DNA of 61,214 nucleotides from Bradyrhizobium elkanii WSM2783 (GTDB lineage: Bacteria; Pseudomonadota; Alphaproteobacteria; Rhizobiales; Xanthobacteraceae), in contig NZ_AXAP01000049.1 in NCBI RefSeq assembly GCF_000472865.1, positions 1 to 61,214 of the forward strand, written 5' to 3'. Positions 1 to 8,160 of this stretch are shown here, piece by piece (position 1 is the stretch's first letter; each line of letters starts with the position of its first letter). Below the pieces are notes generated by a model. It did no database searches, had not been told where the DNA came from, and saw only the letters and a list, made by a program, of their open reading frames with translations. Made by a program: the position numbers and the translations under genes.

Positions 1-119
1 ACCTCCGCCTCGATCGCCCGCGCAAGAAGCTGGCGTGCTCCATGCCGCAAAATACTCGTCAGTGGATCATCCATCGCGCCAGGCTGGCGAAGCTCTACAA
101 TCTTGCTATTCTCGTTCAT
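1..119 (-). CDS. IS256-family transposase, N-terminal part (cut by window edge)
   Basis: The reverse strand reads an open frame from ATG at 119 to the first base of the window, about 39 residues, with no stop. The residues DDPLTSILRHGARQLL followed by ARAIEAEV match the conserved start of IS256/Mutator-type DDE transposases, in which a DPL..ILR.GA..LL..A.EAEV pattern precedes the catalytic core. Only this N-terminal piece is visible, so catalytic residues and intactness cannot be judged. The element's end should lie in the next few hundred bases, but no terminal inverted repeat could be identified with only one end in view. Family assignment is fairly sure; the exact IS is unknown. Confidence 0.75.
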   Translation of the reverse strand, partial: MNENSKIVELRQPGAMDDPLTSILRHGARQLLARAIEAE

Positions 120-490
120 GGCGTATCGCTCTGCATAAGAGGTTCTGGCTGGCTGGTTACCCGCCTCGATACGCCGCCCTTCTCAGGCCGTCATCACCCA
201 GATTCCGCCATAGCTCCAGTCGTGAGGCTCAACCGCAGATCCCCTCATAACGGGGAGGTAGAAATGCGCCCTTGGCACCGACGAGGGGCCATAGACAACG
301 GACCGCGAACTCTAGCCGCCAGCCAGCCATCGGTCCACTCCCTTCAGGGTGGAGTGGGCATCGCGCTGGAGATCAGGGAGCGTGTGAGGTCCGCTGGGCC
401 CCTGATAGCGCCGCGGTAGCAGACCTCACCGAGGGGCCAGAAGCGGAAGTCGCACCGTTCGCGACAGCCATCAATCGATGCGCGTTCGCC
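120..490. other. Stretch without a supported gene; probable IS256 flank
   Basis: Overlapping open frames exist on both strands, but their translations are Arg/Pro/Ser-rich low-complexity text with no recognisable domain and no good ribosome-binding site. Two inverted repeats are visible: CCACTCC near 340 pairing with GGAGTGG about 15 bases on, and TGAGGTC near 385 pairing with GACCTCA near 420. The segment probably contains the outer end of the IS256-like element and its target flank. Confidence 0.4.
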
Positions 491-757
491 TCACTTGAGG
501 ACGTGCGGAAAGTACTTTTCATCCCACTCGTCGGTCCGAAGGTAAACCTTTCCCCACTCAAGCACGCGATCGCCTTCGTGATAGGCTTTAGTGGCGACTT
601 CAAGTTCTCCAACAGGCGCAGGGCCTAGATGAAAGTGCTCGTTCTCGAATGTAAGCGCTTGCAGCTTCTGGACGAGGAGGTCACGCCCCTCGGGATTGAG
701 CCACATCTCAAACAGACCATCGGCAGCCAAACTTAAGGTGATGCGGGGTGGTGCCAT
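491..757 (-). CDS. Small hypothetical protein, possibly Imm32-like
   Basis: 88 residues, no signal peptide or membrane segment. The N-terminal half (ITLSLAADGLFEMWLNPEGRDLLVQ) reads as a beta strand-turn-strand followed by a helix. The C-terminus carries a charged WDEKYFPHVLK tail. The strand-NPEGRD-helix layout recalls small immunity proteins of the Imm32 type, but this is pattern similarity judged by eye and no adjacent polymorphic toxin is present. The ATG at 757 has only a weak purine-rich stretch upstream. It sits alone next to the IS256-like fragment, so it could be an orphan left by rearrangement. Reality as a gene is likely; function is uncertain. Confidence 0.55.
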   Translation of the reverse strand: MAPPRITLSLAADGLFEMWLNPEGRDLLVQKLQALTFENEHFHLGPAPVGELEVATKAYHEGDRVLEWGKVYLRTDEWDEKYFPHVLK

Positions 758-901
758 GAGGTTTCTTTCTAAGAGGCACGATCAACAGGCTAGCTATGAC
801 GACGGCGACCGATCAACATCCAACTTTATGTGCCAATTGCCGACAAGCAGTTGATGTCGGAAGGCCTGCGAGAGCCTCCCTAGCTTATCTTCTCGCCTGA
901 C

Positions 902-1159
902 CTAAGCTGGCGGCTTTCGGGAGTATGTCTTTGGGTCAAGAAGTGCGGCCAAACCGGCGACAAGTGCGATCGCCGCGATAAACAGGACCGTGATAGGATC
1001 TATGAATAGATACAAGACTGCCGCTATTGCCAGCAACGTCAGAGCAGGACCGACGAGCGCAGGGTGCATCTTAAGCGAATTGATCACCCTGTTGCGAACT
1101 TCAGGAATGCAGGCCGCGGTGGCGACAAGGCCAACAATTACGACAAGCCATTTCGGCAT
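902..1159 (-). CDS. Small inner-membrane protein, unknown function
   Basis: 85 residues with three hydrophobic stretches: about 3-18 (WLVVIVGLVATAACI), 36-55 (VGPALTLLAIAAVLYLFI) and 57-75. The ends are charged and the C-terminus (DPKTYSRKPPA) is probably cytosolic. There are no catalytic motifs. It stands alone, with no gene within 140 bases on either side. Three closely packed helices with little soluble sequence suggest a small integral membrane protein; no family was recognised. Confidence 0.55.
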   Translation of the reverse strand: MPKWLVVIVGLVATAACIPEVRNRVINSLKMHPALVGPALTLLAIAAVLYLFIDPITVLFIAAIALVAGLAALLDPKTYSRKPPA

Positions 1160-1429
1160 AACTTGCGCGCCTCGTTAGTAGCATTACGAATACGTAAGCA
1201 CCCTTTCGCTCCGATTAAAGAACATAGTGCAAATCACATGGTTTCCGGGGGATGGCCGCCTCGGGGCAAACTCAGACCTGTGGCTGTCAGGACGTTCGTT
1301 TAGCAAAGAACCGTGTGTCGCAATTCATTTCACCCGTGAAGCTGGTCCTAGTACTCTCAGAGGCTGACATCTAACCTTTGTGAGAACACACCCTAGCCAT
1401 CACTCCCTTCAGGCGAGCGCGCAGGTACC

Positions 1430-1588
1430 TTAGTCGTTTGACGTGAGGAACGGCAGAACCGGCACGTCGATGCCGATGGCCAATTCGAGCACCGCGCCGA
1501 TCGCAGCGATTGCCGCGCACAATTCAAGCAGGACGAATGCGAACAGCGCGCTGAGCCCAATAAGTGCGTTCTTGCGGCCGTTCCACAT
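1430..1588 (-). CDS. Very small hydrophobic protein (52 aa)
   Basis: The frame runs from ATG at 1588 to TAA at 1430-1432. It begins MWNGRKNALIGL, continues through one long or two short hydrophobic segments (FAFVLLELCAAIAAIG and AVLELAIGIDVPVLPF) and ends LTSND. AGGTGA, eight bases before the ATG, is a good ribosome-binding site. The positive N-terminus followed by hydrophobic residues suggests insertion in the inner membrane. The opposite-strand frames here give Ser/Arg-rich text and are less convincing. No family is recognised; the call rests on the ribosome-binding site and the membrane-like composition. Confidence 0.5.
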   Translation of the reverse strand: MWNGRKNALIGLSALFAFVLLELCAAIAAIGAVLELAIGIDVPVLPFLTSND

Positions 1589-1768
1589 GATGTCACCTGC
1601 AATCCTGGCTGTCGGAAAGAAAGCTCGATTTAGCCCGGTCGGGTCATAAGCCGGAAATCTGGTACGGTAAACTCGCTTACCATCGCGGCCACCAAGCTCA
1701 AGACAAGCCTGATCTTAACCTAACCGATCAACCTTAACATCCGGCCGCGAGGTGCTTTTGCTGCCGCT

Positions 1769-2119
1769 TCAGCATCCGCGGCAGATCGATCCGATCATCT
1801 TGTCGACTTTGGCGTCCTCGCGATCGAGCGAGGGATCGGTGCCAAGCAGCGGGCCTTTCTGGGGACCGTTGGCGATGCCTTCGGAGGAAAGTGCGGTTCC
1901 GAGCGAGTTGGTGCCGGGCGTGGTGGGGCTGGTTCCGAAAGCGCCGCCGGTCACCGGCAGGCCCCCGCTGGTGGGCAGGCCGCTGCTCATGGGCATGCCT
2001 CCGTGCATCCCCATGCCACCCATACCGTGTCCCATGCCGCCTCCGCCGCCGCGTGCGAATGCTGCGGTGGTCGAAAGGCCGACGGCGAGGGCGATGCAGA
2101 GCAGGGATAGTTTCTTCAT
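1769..2119 (-). CDS. Secreted Gly/Met-rich small protein
   Basis: 116 residues from ATG 2119, chosen because CAGGAG lies six bases upstream and a classic signal peptide starts there (MKKLSLLCIALAVGLSTTAAFA, cleavage after AFA). The frame is open further upstream, but that part is Arg-rich and unlikely. The mature protein opens with a Gly run, then GHGMGGMGMHGGMPM, a low-complexity Gly/Met/His stretch that could bind soft metals. A Gly/Ser/Thr-rich linker and a charged tail ending SICRGC follow; the two Cys could form a disulfide. It lies 174 bases downstream of ackA on the same strand, probably with its own promoter. Function unknown. Confidence 0.65.
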   Translation of the reverse strand: MKKLSLLCIALAVGLSTTAAFARGGGGGMGHGMGGMGMHGGMPMSSGLPTSGGLPVTGGAFGTSPTTPGTNSLGTALSSEGIANGPQKGPLLGTDPSLDREDAKVDKMIGSICRGC

Positions 2120-2293
2120 GGCGAGACTCCTGTCTTCGCGAGACGGCTGAGCCAGCCCGTCCGGCCGGCGCCAGTAGAAGTGAAGTAGGTGTTGTGGTGC
2201 CGCGCGAATGCGGTCTCGCTCATCAAATCCTTTGGCGCGAACCGTCCCGCCGGATCGCGGCCGTGAGAGCGACGGCAATGCCGTTCGTCATTC

Positions 2294-3475
2294 TCAACGA
2301 TTTGTAATCAAGGCCTGGCTGTGAGCGGCGATAGCCGCTTCCTCATCGGTCGGGACTACCAGGGTTGCAACACGCGCCGTCTTCGCACCGATCCTGAGTT
2401 CATTGGCGCGGTTGGCGCGATCATCGATCTCCACGCCGAGCCAGCCAAGGCCGGCGCAGATCCGCTTCCGCACCTCGGGGCTGTTCTCGCCGATCCCGGC
2501 GGTGAAGACGATCGCATCCAGGCCGCCCAGGCTGTGGGTCATCGCGGCGATTGCCGCCCCCGCGCGGAAGGCGAACAGTTCGAGCGCCTCGGCGGCACGC
2601 GGATCGTCGCTCGTGGTGAGCACGCGCACGTCGGCGCTGATCCCGGACACGCCGAGCAGCCCGGACTCGTAATAGAGCACGTACTCGATCTCGTCGGCCG
2701 AGAGCCCACGCTGCTGCTGCAGGTAGAGCGGTAGGCCGGGATCGATCGCCCCGCAGCGCGTGCCCATCATCAGCCCGTCCAGCGTCGTGAAGCTCATCGT
2801 CGTGTCGATGCTGCGCCCGTTGCGCATCGCGCACAGGCTAGCGCCGCTGCCGAGATGGGCTGTCACGATCCGCCCCGTCGCCAGATCCGGTGCGATCTCG
2901 CGCAGGCGGCGGGCGATGAACTCGTAGGAGAGCCCGTGAAAGCCGTAGCGGCGCACGCCTTCCTGTTCGAAATGCCGCGGCAGCGCAAAGCGGCTCATGG
3001 GCGGCGCGACGCTGTGGTGAAAGGCGGTATCGAAGCAGGCGACCTGCGGCAGGTCCGGCCGCAGCTTCTGCATCGCCTCGATCGGCGCCAGACAGACCGG
3101 CTGGTGCAAGGGCGCGAGCGGGGTGAGCTCGCGCAGCGCCTGCAGGATGGCCGGCGTCACCTGCACCGGCGCAAAGAATTTCAGGCCGCCATGGACGACG
3201 CGGTGACCGACCGCGACGAGAGTTCCGCCGGCGAGGAATTCGTCGAGCCAGTGCAACAGATCCGAGAAGAAGCTCTCGTCGCCCGCTTCCGCCGCGGCGT
3301 GCCGCTCGAACAGTACGTTGCCGTGGAGGTCCTTCACGACCATCTGCGGCTGATGCTGATGATGGTCGAGCATGCCCTTGCACAGCAGTGCGGGATCGCC
3401 TGAGCCGCCGCTCGCAAACAGCGCCAGCTTGATCGTGGACGATCCCGCATTGAGGACGAGGAGGGCGTTTGGCAT
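2294..3475 (-). CDS. ackA: Acetate kinase
   Basis: 393 residues, the usual length for acetate kinase, which converts acetyl phosphate + ADP to acetate + ATP in the cytosol. Visible signatures are LVLNAGSSTIK at the N-terminus (ASKHA-fold phosphate 1 loop, residues 7-17), GHRVVHGG in the middle, HLGSGASLCA, and DTTMSFTTLDGLMMGTRCG with its catalytic region. ATG 3475 was chosen because the family starts three to four residues before the first beta strand; the frame is open upstream but that part overlaps the preceding gene. It follows xfp by 31 bases on the same strand, so the two very likely form one operon in which phosphoketolase makes acetyl phosphate and AckA turns it into ATP. Confidence 0.95.
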   Translation of the reverse strand: MPNALLVLNAGSSTIKLALFASGGSGDPALLCKGMLDHHQHQPQMVVKDLHGNVLFERHAAAEAGDESFFSDLLHWLDEFLAGGTLVAVGHRVVHGGLKFFAPVQVTPAILQALRELTPLAPLHQPVCLAPIEAMQKLRPDLPQVACFDTAFHHSVAPPMSRFALPRHFEQEGVRRYGFHGLSYEFIARRLREIAPDLATGRIVTAHLGSGASLCAMRNGRSIDTTMSFTTLDGLMMGTRCGAIDPGLPLYLQQQRGLSADEIEYVLYYESGLLGVSGISADVRVLTTSDDPRAAEALELFAFRAGAAIAAMTHSLGGLDAIVFTAGIGENSPEVRKRICAGLGWLGVEIDDRANRANELRIGAKTARVATLVVPTDEEAAIAAHSQALITNR

Positions 3476-3506
3476 CTTCTTCAGCCTCAACGCTTGTGAT
3501 CGGAGA

Positions 3507-5915
3507 TCAGTCGCCGGCGTTTGCCGCAGTGCCATATGGCCAAGACCAGTCGCGGATATCGGGCATGTCCTCGCCGTGCTCGCGGACATATTTGCCGTGC
3601 TCGATCAGCCGGTCGAGGCAATGCTGCTTCACGGCCGCTGCGGAGGCCGCAAGTCCCGGCACGCGGTTGATGACCGCGATCGCCAGATGGAAGCGGTCGA
3701 GCTCGTTGAGCACGACCATGTCGAACGGCGTCGTCGTCGTTCCCTCTTCCTTGAAGCCGCGCACATGGATGCCGGAGTGGTTGGTGCGCGCATATGTGAG
3801 GCGGTGGATCAGATAGGGATAGCCGTGATAGGCGAAGATCACCGGCTTGTCGCGGGTGAACAGGGTGTCGAAGTCGCGGTCGGTGAGGCCATGCGGATGC
3901 TGCTCGCGCGGCTGCAGGGCCATGAGGTCGACGACGTTGACGACCCTGATCTTGAGCTTGGGGATCTGCTTCCGGAGAATGTCGACAGCGGCGAGTGTCT
4001 CCAGCGTCGGCACGTCGCCGGCGCAGGCCATCACCACGTCGACGTCGCTATCAGGTGTTTCCGTTCCGGCCCATGGCCACGCGCTGATTCCAGCCTCGCA
4101 ATGAACTGCGGCCTCCTTGATCGTCAGCCATTGCGGCGCTGGTTGCTTGCCGGCCACGATGACGTTGATCCGGTCGTAGGTGCGCAGGCAATGGTCGGTG
4201 ATCCATAGCAGCGAGTTGGAATCCGGCGGGAAGTAGACGCGTACGATGTCCGCCTTTTTGTTGGCAACGAGATCGACGAAGCCCGGGTCCTGGTGGCTGA
4301 AGCCGTTGTGATCCTGCCGCCAGACATGTGAGGTGAGCAGATAGTTCAGCGAGGCGATCGGGCGCCGCCAGGGCAGGCCGCGGGAGACCTTCAGCCATTT
4401 GGCGTGCTGATTGAACATGGAATCGACGATGTGGATGAAAGCCTCGTAGCAGGAGAACAATCCGTGTCGCCCGGTGAGCAGATAACCCTCGAGCCATCCC
4501 TGGCAGAGATGCTCGCTTAAGATCTCCATCACCCGCCCGTCCCGGGACAAATGGACGTCGTATGGCTCGATCTCCTCCATCCAGACCCGATCGGTCGCTT
4601 CGAACACGGCATCGAGCCGGTTGGAGGCGGTCTCGTCCGGACCCATGATGCGGAAATTGCGCGAGCTTTCGTTGCGCTTCATGACGTCGCGCAGGAATTT
4701 GCCCATTGTGCGCGTTGCTTCATCGATCACGCCGCCGGGCGTCGTGATCTCGATCGCGTAGTTGCGATAGTCGGGCAATTCCAGTTCGCGCCTGAGCGTG
4801 CCGCCATTGGCATGCGGATTGGCGCCCATCCGCCGCGCGCCGTTCGGCGCCAGTTTCTGCAATTCCGGAACCAGCCTGCCTTGCTCGTCGAACAGCGTTT
4901 CCGGCTGGTAGCCGCGCATCCATCGCTCCAGTATCGCGAGATGGGCTGGATTGCTGCGGACTTCGGCAATCGGCACCTGGTGCGCGCGCCAGAACCCTTC
5001 CACCCTGAGGCCGTCGACTTCCTTGGGTCCGGTCCAGCCCTTTGGGCTGCGCAGCACGATCATCGGCCATCGTGGCCACTCTTGTGATGGCGATGCGCCT
5101 CGCGCGGCCTGCTGGATGGCGCGGATGCGATCGGTCGCCGCATCCAGCGTGGCAGCCATCTGCCGGTGCATTGTCGCGGGATCCTCGCCCTCGACGAACA
5201 TCGGCTCATGGCCGAAGCCCAGGAACAGATGGCGGATTTCCTCGTCGCTCATCCGCCCGAGCACGGTCGGGTTGGCGATCTTGTAGCCGTTCAGATGCAG
5301 GATCGGGAGCACCGCGCCGTCGCGCGCAGGGTTGAGAAACTTGTTCGAATGCCAGGAGGCGGCGAGCGGGCCGGTCTCGGCTTCGCCGTCGCCGATGACG
5401 CAGGCAACCAGGAGATCGGGATTGTCGAATGCCGCGCCATAGGCATGAGCGAGCGCATAGCCGAGTTCACCGCCTTCATGGATCGAGCCGGGCGTCTCCG
5501 GCGCGGCGTGGCTTGGGATGCCTCCGGGAAAAGAGAACTGCCGAAACAGCTTGCGCAGGCCGTCGACGTCGCGCGTGATGCTGGGATAGATCTCGGTGTA
5601 GCTGCCTTCGAGATAGGTATTGGCGACCATGCCGGGGCCGCCATGACCGGGGCCGCAGATATAGATGACGTCGAGATCGCGGTGTTTGATCACGCGATTG
5701 AGATGGGCATAGACGAAATTCAAACCGGGCGTCGTGCCCCAATGGCCGAGCAGGCGCGGCTTGATATGTTCCTTGCGAAGCGGCTCACGGAGCAGGGGAT
5801 TGTCGAGCAGATAGATCTGGCCGACCGAGAGGTAATTGGCGGCGCGCCAGTACCGATCAAGCAGATCGAGTTCGGCGCTATCGAGAACGGCGGACGGGCT
5901 GCCTGCATCTTGCAT
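3507..5915 (-). CDS. xfp: Phosphoketolase (xylulose-5-P / fructose-6-P)
   Basis: 802 residues, full length for the family. This thiamine-diphosphate enzyme splits xylulose 5-phosphate or fructose 6-phosphate with phosphate to acetyl phosphate plus glyceraldehyde 3-phosphate or erythrose 4-phosphate. Visible motifs: GHWGTTPG (57-64), GPGHGGPG (88-95), the HEGGELGY segment (146-153), the ThDP-binding GDGEAETG (175-182), and HLNGYKI shortly after. The C-terminal third includes LTSHVWRQDHNGFSHQDPGF, typical of phosphoketolase. ATG 5915 has GAGG six to seven bases upstream. It is the first gene of an xfp-ackA operon. A FixK/FNR-like box lies 89-102 bases upstream, suggesting control by low oxygen. 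Substrate preference cannot be read from the sequence. Confidence 0.96.
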   Translation of the reverse strand: MQDAGSPSAVLDSAELDLLDRYWRAANYLSVGQIYLLDNPLLREPLRKEHIKPRLLGHWGTTPGLNFVYAHLNRVIKHRDLDVIYICGPGHGGPGMVANTYLEGSYTEIYPSITRDVDGLRKLFRQFSFPGGIPSHAAPETPGSIHEGGELGYALAHAYGAAFDNPDLLVACVIGDGEAETGPLAASWHSNKFLNPARDGAVLPILHLNGYKIANPTVLGRMSDEEIRHLFLGFGHEPMFVEGEDPATMHRQMAATLDAATDRIRAIQQAARGASPSQEWPRWPMIVLRSPKGWTGPKEVDGLRVEGFWRAHQVPIAEVRSNPAHLAILERWMRGYQPETLFDEQGRLVPELQKLAPNGARRMGANPHANGGTLRRELELPDYRNYAIEITTPGGVIDEATRTMGKFLRDVMKRNESSRNFRIMGPDETASNRLDAVFEATDRVWMEEIEPYDVHLSRDGRVMEILSEHLCQGWLEGYLLTGRHGLFSCYEAFIHIVDSMFNQHAKWLKVSRGLPWRRPIASLNYLLTSHVWRQDHNGFSHQDPGFVDLVANKKADIVRVYFPPDSNSLLWITDHCLRTYDRINVIVAGKQPAPQWLTIKEAAVHCEAGISAWPWAGTETPDSDVDVVMACAGDVPTLETLAAVDILRKQIPKLKIRVVNVVDLMALQPREQHPHGLTDRDFDTLFTRDKPVIFAYHGYPYLIHRLTYARTNHSGIHVRGFKEEGTTTTPFDMVVLNELDRFHLAIAVINRVPGLAASAAAVKQHCLDRLIEHGKYVREHGEDMPDIRDWSWPYGTAANAGD

Positions 5916-6003
5916 TGAACGCCTCGTTGTTTCCTGGCGACGATTGCCAATCGTGACGGCTTTTGCTGGACGCGCTACTGTCTATTTCTGCGCGGTACGG
6001 GTG

Positions 6004-6017
6004 TTGAGCCAAATCAA
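6004..6017 (-). promoter_or_regulatory. FixK/FNR-type box upstream of xfp-ackA
   Basis: The bases TTGAGCCAAATCAA (TTGATTTGGCTCAA on the gene strand) fit TTGA-N6-TCAA, the core of FNR/FixK2 sites (consensus TTGAT-N4-ATCAA; one mismatch in the outer T/A pair). It is centred about 95 bases before the xfp start codon, a distance compatible with a class II activator site if the leader is some 50-55 bases. Assignment is by consensus only. Confidence 0.5.
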
Positions 6018-6209
6018 CCGCATCCAGCCATCATCAATCTGGCGCCATGCGCATGCGCCAGCCGCCCCATCTGTTCGACGACAACGAGCGCGGATCAGCG
6101 CCGTTCCGGCGCACGAAATGTCAAATTGTAGCGGCGGCGTTTGACAAAACTGCGATGCCGCGCTTTTGAGCAGAGGCGTGCACCCCGAGCCCGGTAGGAT
6201 GCGTCGGCG

Positions 6210-6449
6210 CTACCGGCTGGAGATCAGTTTCAGCGGAGGCTGGAGGGTCGCTTCGAGTTCCACCCGCAGGCGCCGGACTCGGGGATCGCTCGATCGCTCG
6301 GCGCAGACCGTGTACTGATGGACGGATTGAGCCAGCGCCCGCCGCTCCGCCGCGGTCTTCGACACCGAGGCGAGCTTGAGCACGATGGCGCCCAGGTTCA
6401 CCAGCATTTCGTCGAGCGTCCGGTCGATCTTGTCGAGCTCGTTCGTCAT
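6210..6449 (-). CDS. Hypothetical alpha-helical protein
   Basis: 79 residues from ATG 6449, chosen over an upstream in-frame ATG (6503) because AAGGAG lies six bases before it. The protein starts MTNELDKIDRTLDEML and is amphipathic helix through most of its length, with no signal peptide or membrane segment and a basic stretch (DPRVRRLRVEL) near the C-terminus. It faces away from the cyclase gene at 6655 and is isolated. No family recognised. Confidence 0.55.
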   Translation of the reverse strand: MTNELDKIDRTLDEMLVNLGAIVLKLASVSKTAAERRALAQSVHQYTVCAERSSDPRVRRLRVELEATLQPPLKLISSR

Positions 6450-6542
6450 CCGCACTCCTTGCACGTCAATGAAGGCTGGTGAATGACGTTCCTGTGGCAA
6501 CATCGGTAAGGCTAACCATTGGTAAAAGGCCCGCCGTGTGTG

Positions 6543-6585
6543 TCCGTAGCCCGAGTTGCGCTGCGCTCCACCCAGACTACGAGAT
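6543..6585. repeat. Dispersed intergenic repeat, CGTAGCCCG...CTACG type
   Basis: Imperfect inverted repeat: GTAGCCCGAGTTG at the left, GCGCTCCACCCAGACTAC at the right. The same kind of sequence (GCGTTCCGCTCCACCCGGGCTACGAGATCTC) recurs at 23864-23894. Such elements are common between genes in this bacterial group. It lies in the gap between the divergent genes at 6449 and 6655. Confidence 0.5.
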
Positions 6586-6654
6586 TTCTGCTGACGTTGC
6601 AGGGATCGTTGTACTGATCCAGAATTTCATCGAGGAAACCCGAGAGGACAGACC

Positions 6655-7431
6655 ATGGCGCGCAAACTGATCGACATCTCCGTCCCCCTGCAGAACGACG
6701 TGCCGGCCGATCCGCCGGGCAACCATCCGACCATCCAGTATATCGACCACCAGCAGGGCCTGCCGCGGATGCTGGAATTCTTCCAGGGGTTACGAGCGGA
6801 AGATCTACCGGACGGGCAGGGCTGGGCGGTCGAGCAGGTCAATCTCTCCACCCATAACGGCACGCATCTGGATGCGCCCTGGCACTTCCATCCCACGATG
6901 AACCGCGGCGAGCGCTCCTGGACCATCGACGAAGTGCCGCTGGAATGGTGTTTCCAGCCGGCCGTCAAGCTCGACTTCCGGCATCTACCGGACGGCTATG
7001 TCGCGAGCGCCAAGGATGTCGAGGAGGAGCTCATCCGCATCGGCCATACGCTCAAGCCGCTCGAGATCGTCGTCGTCAACACCAGCGCCGGCGCAAAATT
7101 CGGCCGGCCGGATTATGTCGTCTCCGGCTGCGGCATGGGCTATGAGGCGACGATGTATCTGTTGGAGCGCGGCGTGCGGCTGACCGGCACCGACGGCTGG
7201 AGCTGGGATGCGCCGTTCGTCTACACCGCGAAGAAGTATGCCGAGACGAGGGATGCCAGCCTGATCTGGGAAGGCCACAAGGCCGGCCGCCACATCGGCT
7301 ATTGCCACCTCGAGAAGCTGCACAATCTCGAACTGTTGCCCTCGACCGGCTTCATGGTGTCGTGCTTCCCGGTGAAGATCGAGCGCGCGTCTGCCGGCTG
7401 GACGCGGGCGGTCGCGATCCTCGAGAGCTGA
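6655..7431 (+). CDS. Cyclase-family metal hydrolase (kynurenine formamidase-like)
   Basis: 258 residues. The defining motif HNGTHLDAPWH (67-77) supplies the HxGTHxDxPxH metal ligands of the cyclase/KynB fold (PF04199), whose members hydrolyse amide, ester or cyclic substrates with a divalent metal. TDGWSWD and the GHKAGR...IGYCHLEKL segment near 220-235 are typical of the longer bacterial branch rather than of true KynB, so the substrate is unknown. ATG 6655 follows GAGAGGACAGACC, an adequate ribosome-binding site. It is a single-gene unit closed by a strong terminator; no tryptophan-pathway gene is nearby. Confidence 0.85.
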   Translation: MARKLIDISVPLQNDVPADPPGNHPTIQYIDHQQGLPRMLEFFQGLRAEDLPDGQGWAVEQVNLSTHNGTHLDAPWHFHPTMNRGERSWTIDEVPLEWCFQPAVKLDFRHLPDGYVASAKDVEEELIRIGHTLKPLEIVVVNTSAGAKFGRPDYVVSGCGMGYEATMYLLERGVRLTGTDGWSWDAPFVYTAKKYAETRDASLIWEGHKAGRHIGYCHLEKLHNLELLPSTGFMVSCFPVKIERASAGWTRAVAILES

Positions 7432-7456
7432 GCTGCGAGAGCTCTCTTGCCAAAAG

Positions 7457-7493
7457 AAAATCAGGTGCGCCGTTTCCGACGCACCTGATTTTT
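7457..7493 (+). terminator. Rho-independent terminator after the cyclase gene
   Basis: AAAATCAGGTGCG (7457-7469) pairs perfectly with CGCACCTGATTTT (7480-7492) around a ten-base loop, and the stem runs into TTTTT. The A-tract on one side and T-tract on the other let it work in both directions, so it also closes the minus-strand gene ending at 7530. Confidence 0.9.
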
Positions 7494-7529
7494 CCTTTGA
7501 TCTAGTGCAGTAGCGTCGGGCTAACGCTA

Positions 7530-7805
7530 CTACCTGCAGACGCGAACGCCGCGCGGGGTCCACCAGCAGCGCGGGCCACCATAGCCGCCGTAGTAGCCGT
7601 AGCCGCGGGGATACCAGCCACGCCGATAACCGCCGCGATAACCCCATCCGCCGCGACCGCGACCCCAACCGCCGCGTCCGCGATACTGCGCCTGCGCCGA
7701 CGAGGTGGTCGCGCCGACCAGAATCGCCGAGGTGCCGGCGACATAGACGAACAGCAATGCCACCGCGGCAAGGCAGCGCGTCAGGAAATTGTAGCGTTTA
7801 ACCAT
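7530..7805 (-). CDS. Secreted Gly/Arg/Tyr-rich small protein
   Basis: 91 residues. A long signal peptide (about 1-40: VKRYNFLTR, then LAAVALLFVYVAGTSAILVGA, then SSAQAQ) is followed by a low-complexity mature part built of GGWGRGRGGWGYRGGY-like repeats and an ending PRCWWTPRGVRVCR with two Cys. Similar small exported proteins of this composition are common in Bradyrhizobium-type genomes; their function is not known. It is divergent from the carbamoyltransferase at 8161 across a 355-base gap. Confidence 0.75.
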   Translation of the reverse strand: MVKRYNFLTRCLAAVALLFVYVAGTSAILVGATTSSAQAQYRGRGGWGRGRGGWGYRGGYRRGWYPRGYGYYGGYGGPRCWWTPRGVRVCR

Positions 7806-8160
7806 TCAGTAATCTCCCGGTCACTTCCAGACATCCAAACAATCCGAACTGTCTTGCTTAGACGTTTGAGACAGCCACTAGTTCAGATGCACTAAGACAA
7901 AATTTTGTCGAACGTTCTTGCGCTTCGCAAAAACTCTATTGGGCGGGTCGGGGGAGGTCAAGTTATAGTCCCGCTTGCAGAAATGCATCGTTTGTCTTGC
8001 CGTTCATCCGTCGTTCATCTTGTTCATCTTCGTCGTATCCAATGATTTGTGCGCCGCCGGACCGTGGCGAAAAAGATTTCGACAAAATCCCGCAGAGAAC
8101 TTGATGTCGACACGATCGCGTATCCTAAGCCACGCGATGATTCCCGCCTGACGAGTCCCC
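7806..8160. other. Divergent promoter region (355 bases, no gene)
   Basis: A+T-richer than its surroundings and without a credible coding frame. It must hold promoters for the minus-strand secreted protein (start 7805) and the carbamoyltransferase (start 8161). It contains the perfect palindrome listed separately at 7896 and a second partial copy of its half site (TCGACAAAATC) near 8079-8089. Confidence 0.5.
7896..7909. promoter_or_regulatory. 14-bp perfect palindrome GACAAAATTTTGTC
   Basis: GACAAAATTTTGTC is fully symmetric and lies about 90 bases upstream of the secreted-protein start and 250 upstream of the carbamoyltransferase. A half-site copy GACAAAAT recurs near 8081-8088. Such symmetry suggests an operator for a dimeric regulator; which one is unknown. 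Confidence 0.4.

Noticed and set aside
42..628. Overlapping frames in the first 0.6 kb as genes
   Set aside because: Arg/Ser/Pro-rich text without ribosome-binding sites; they overlap the IS256 start and one another.
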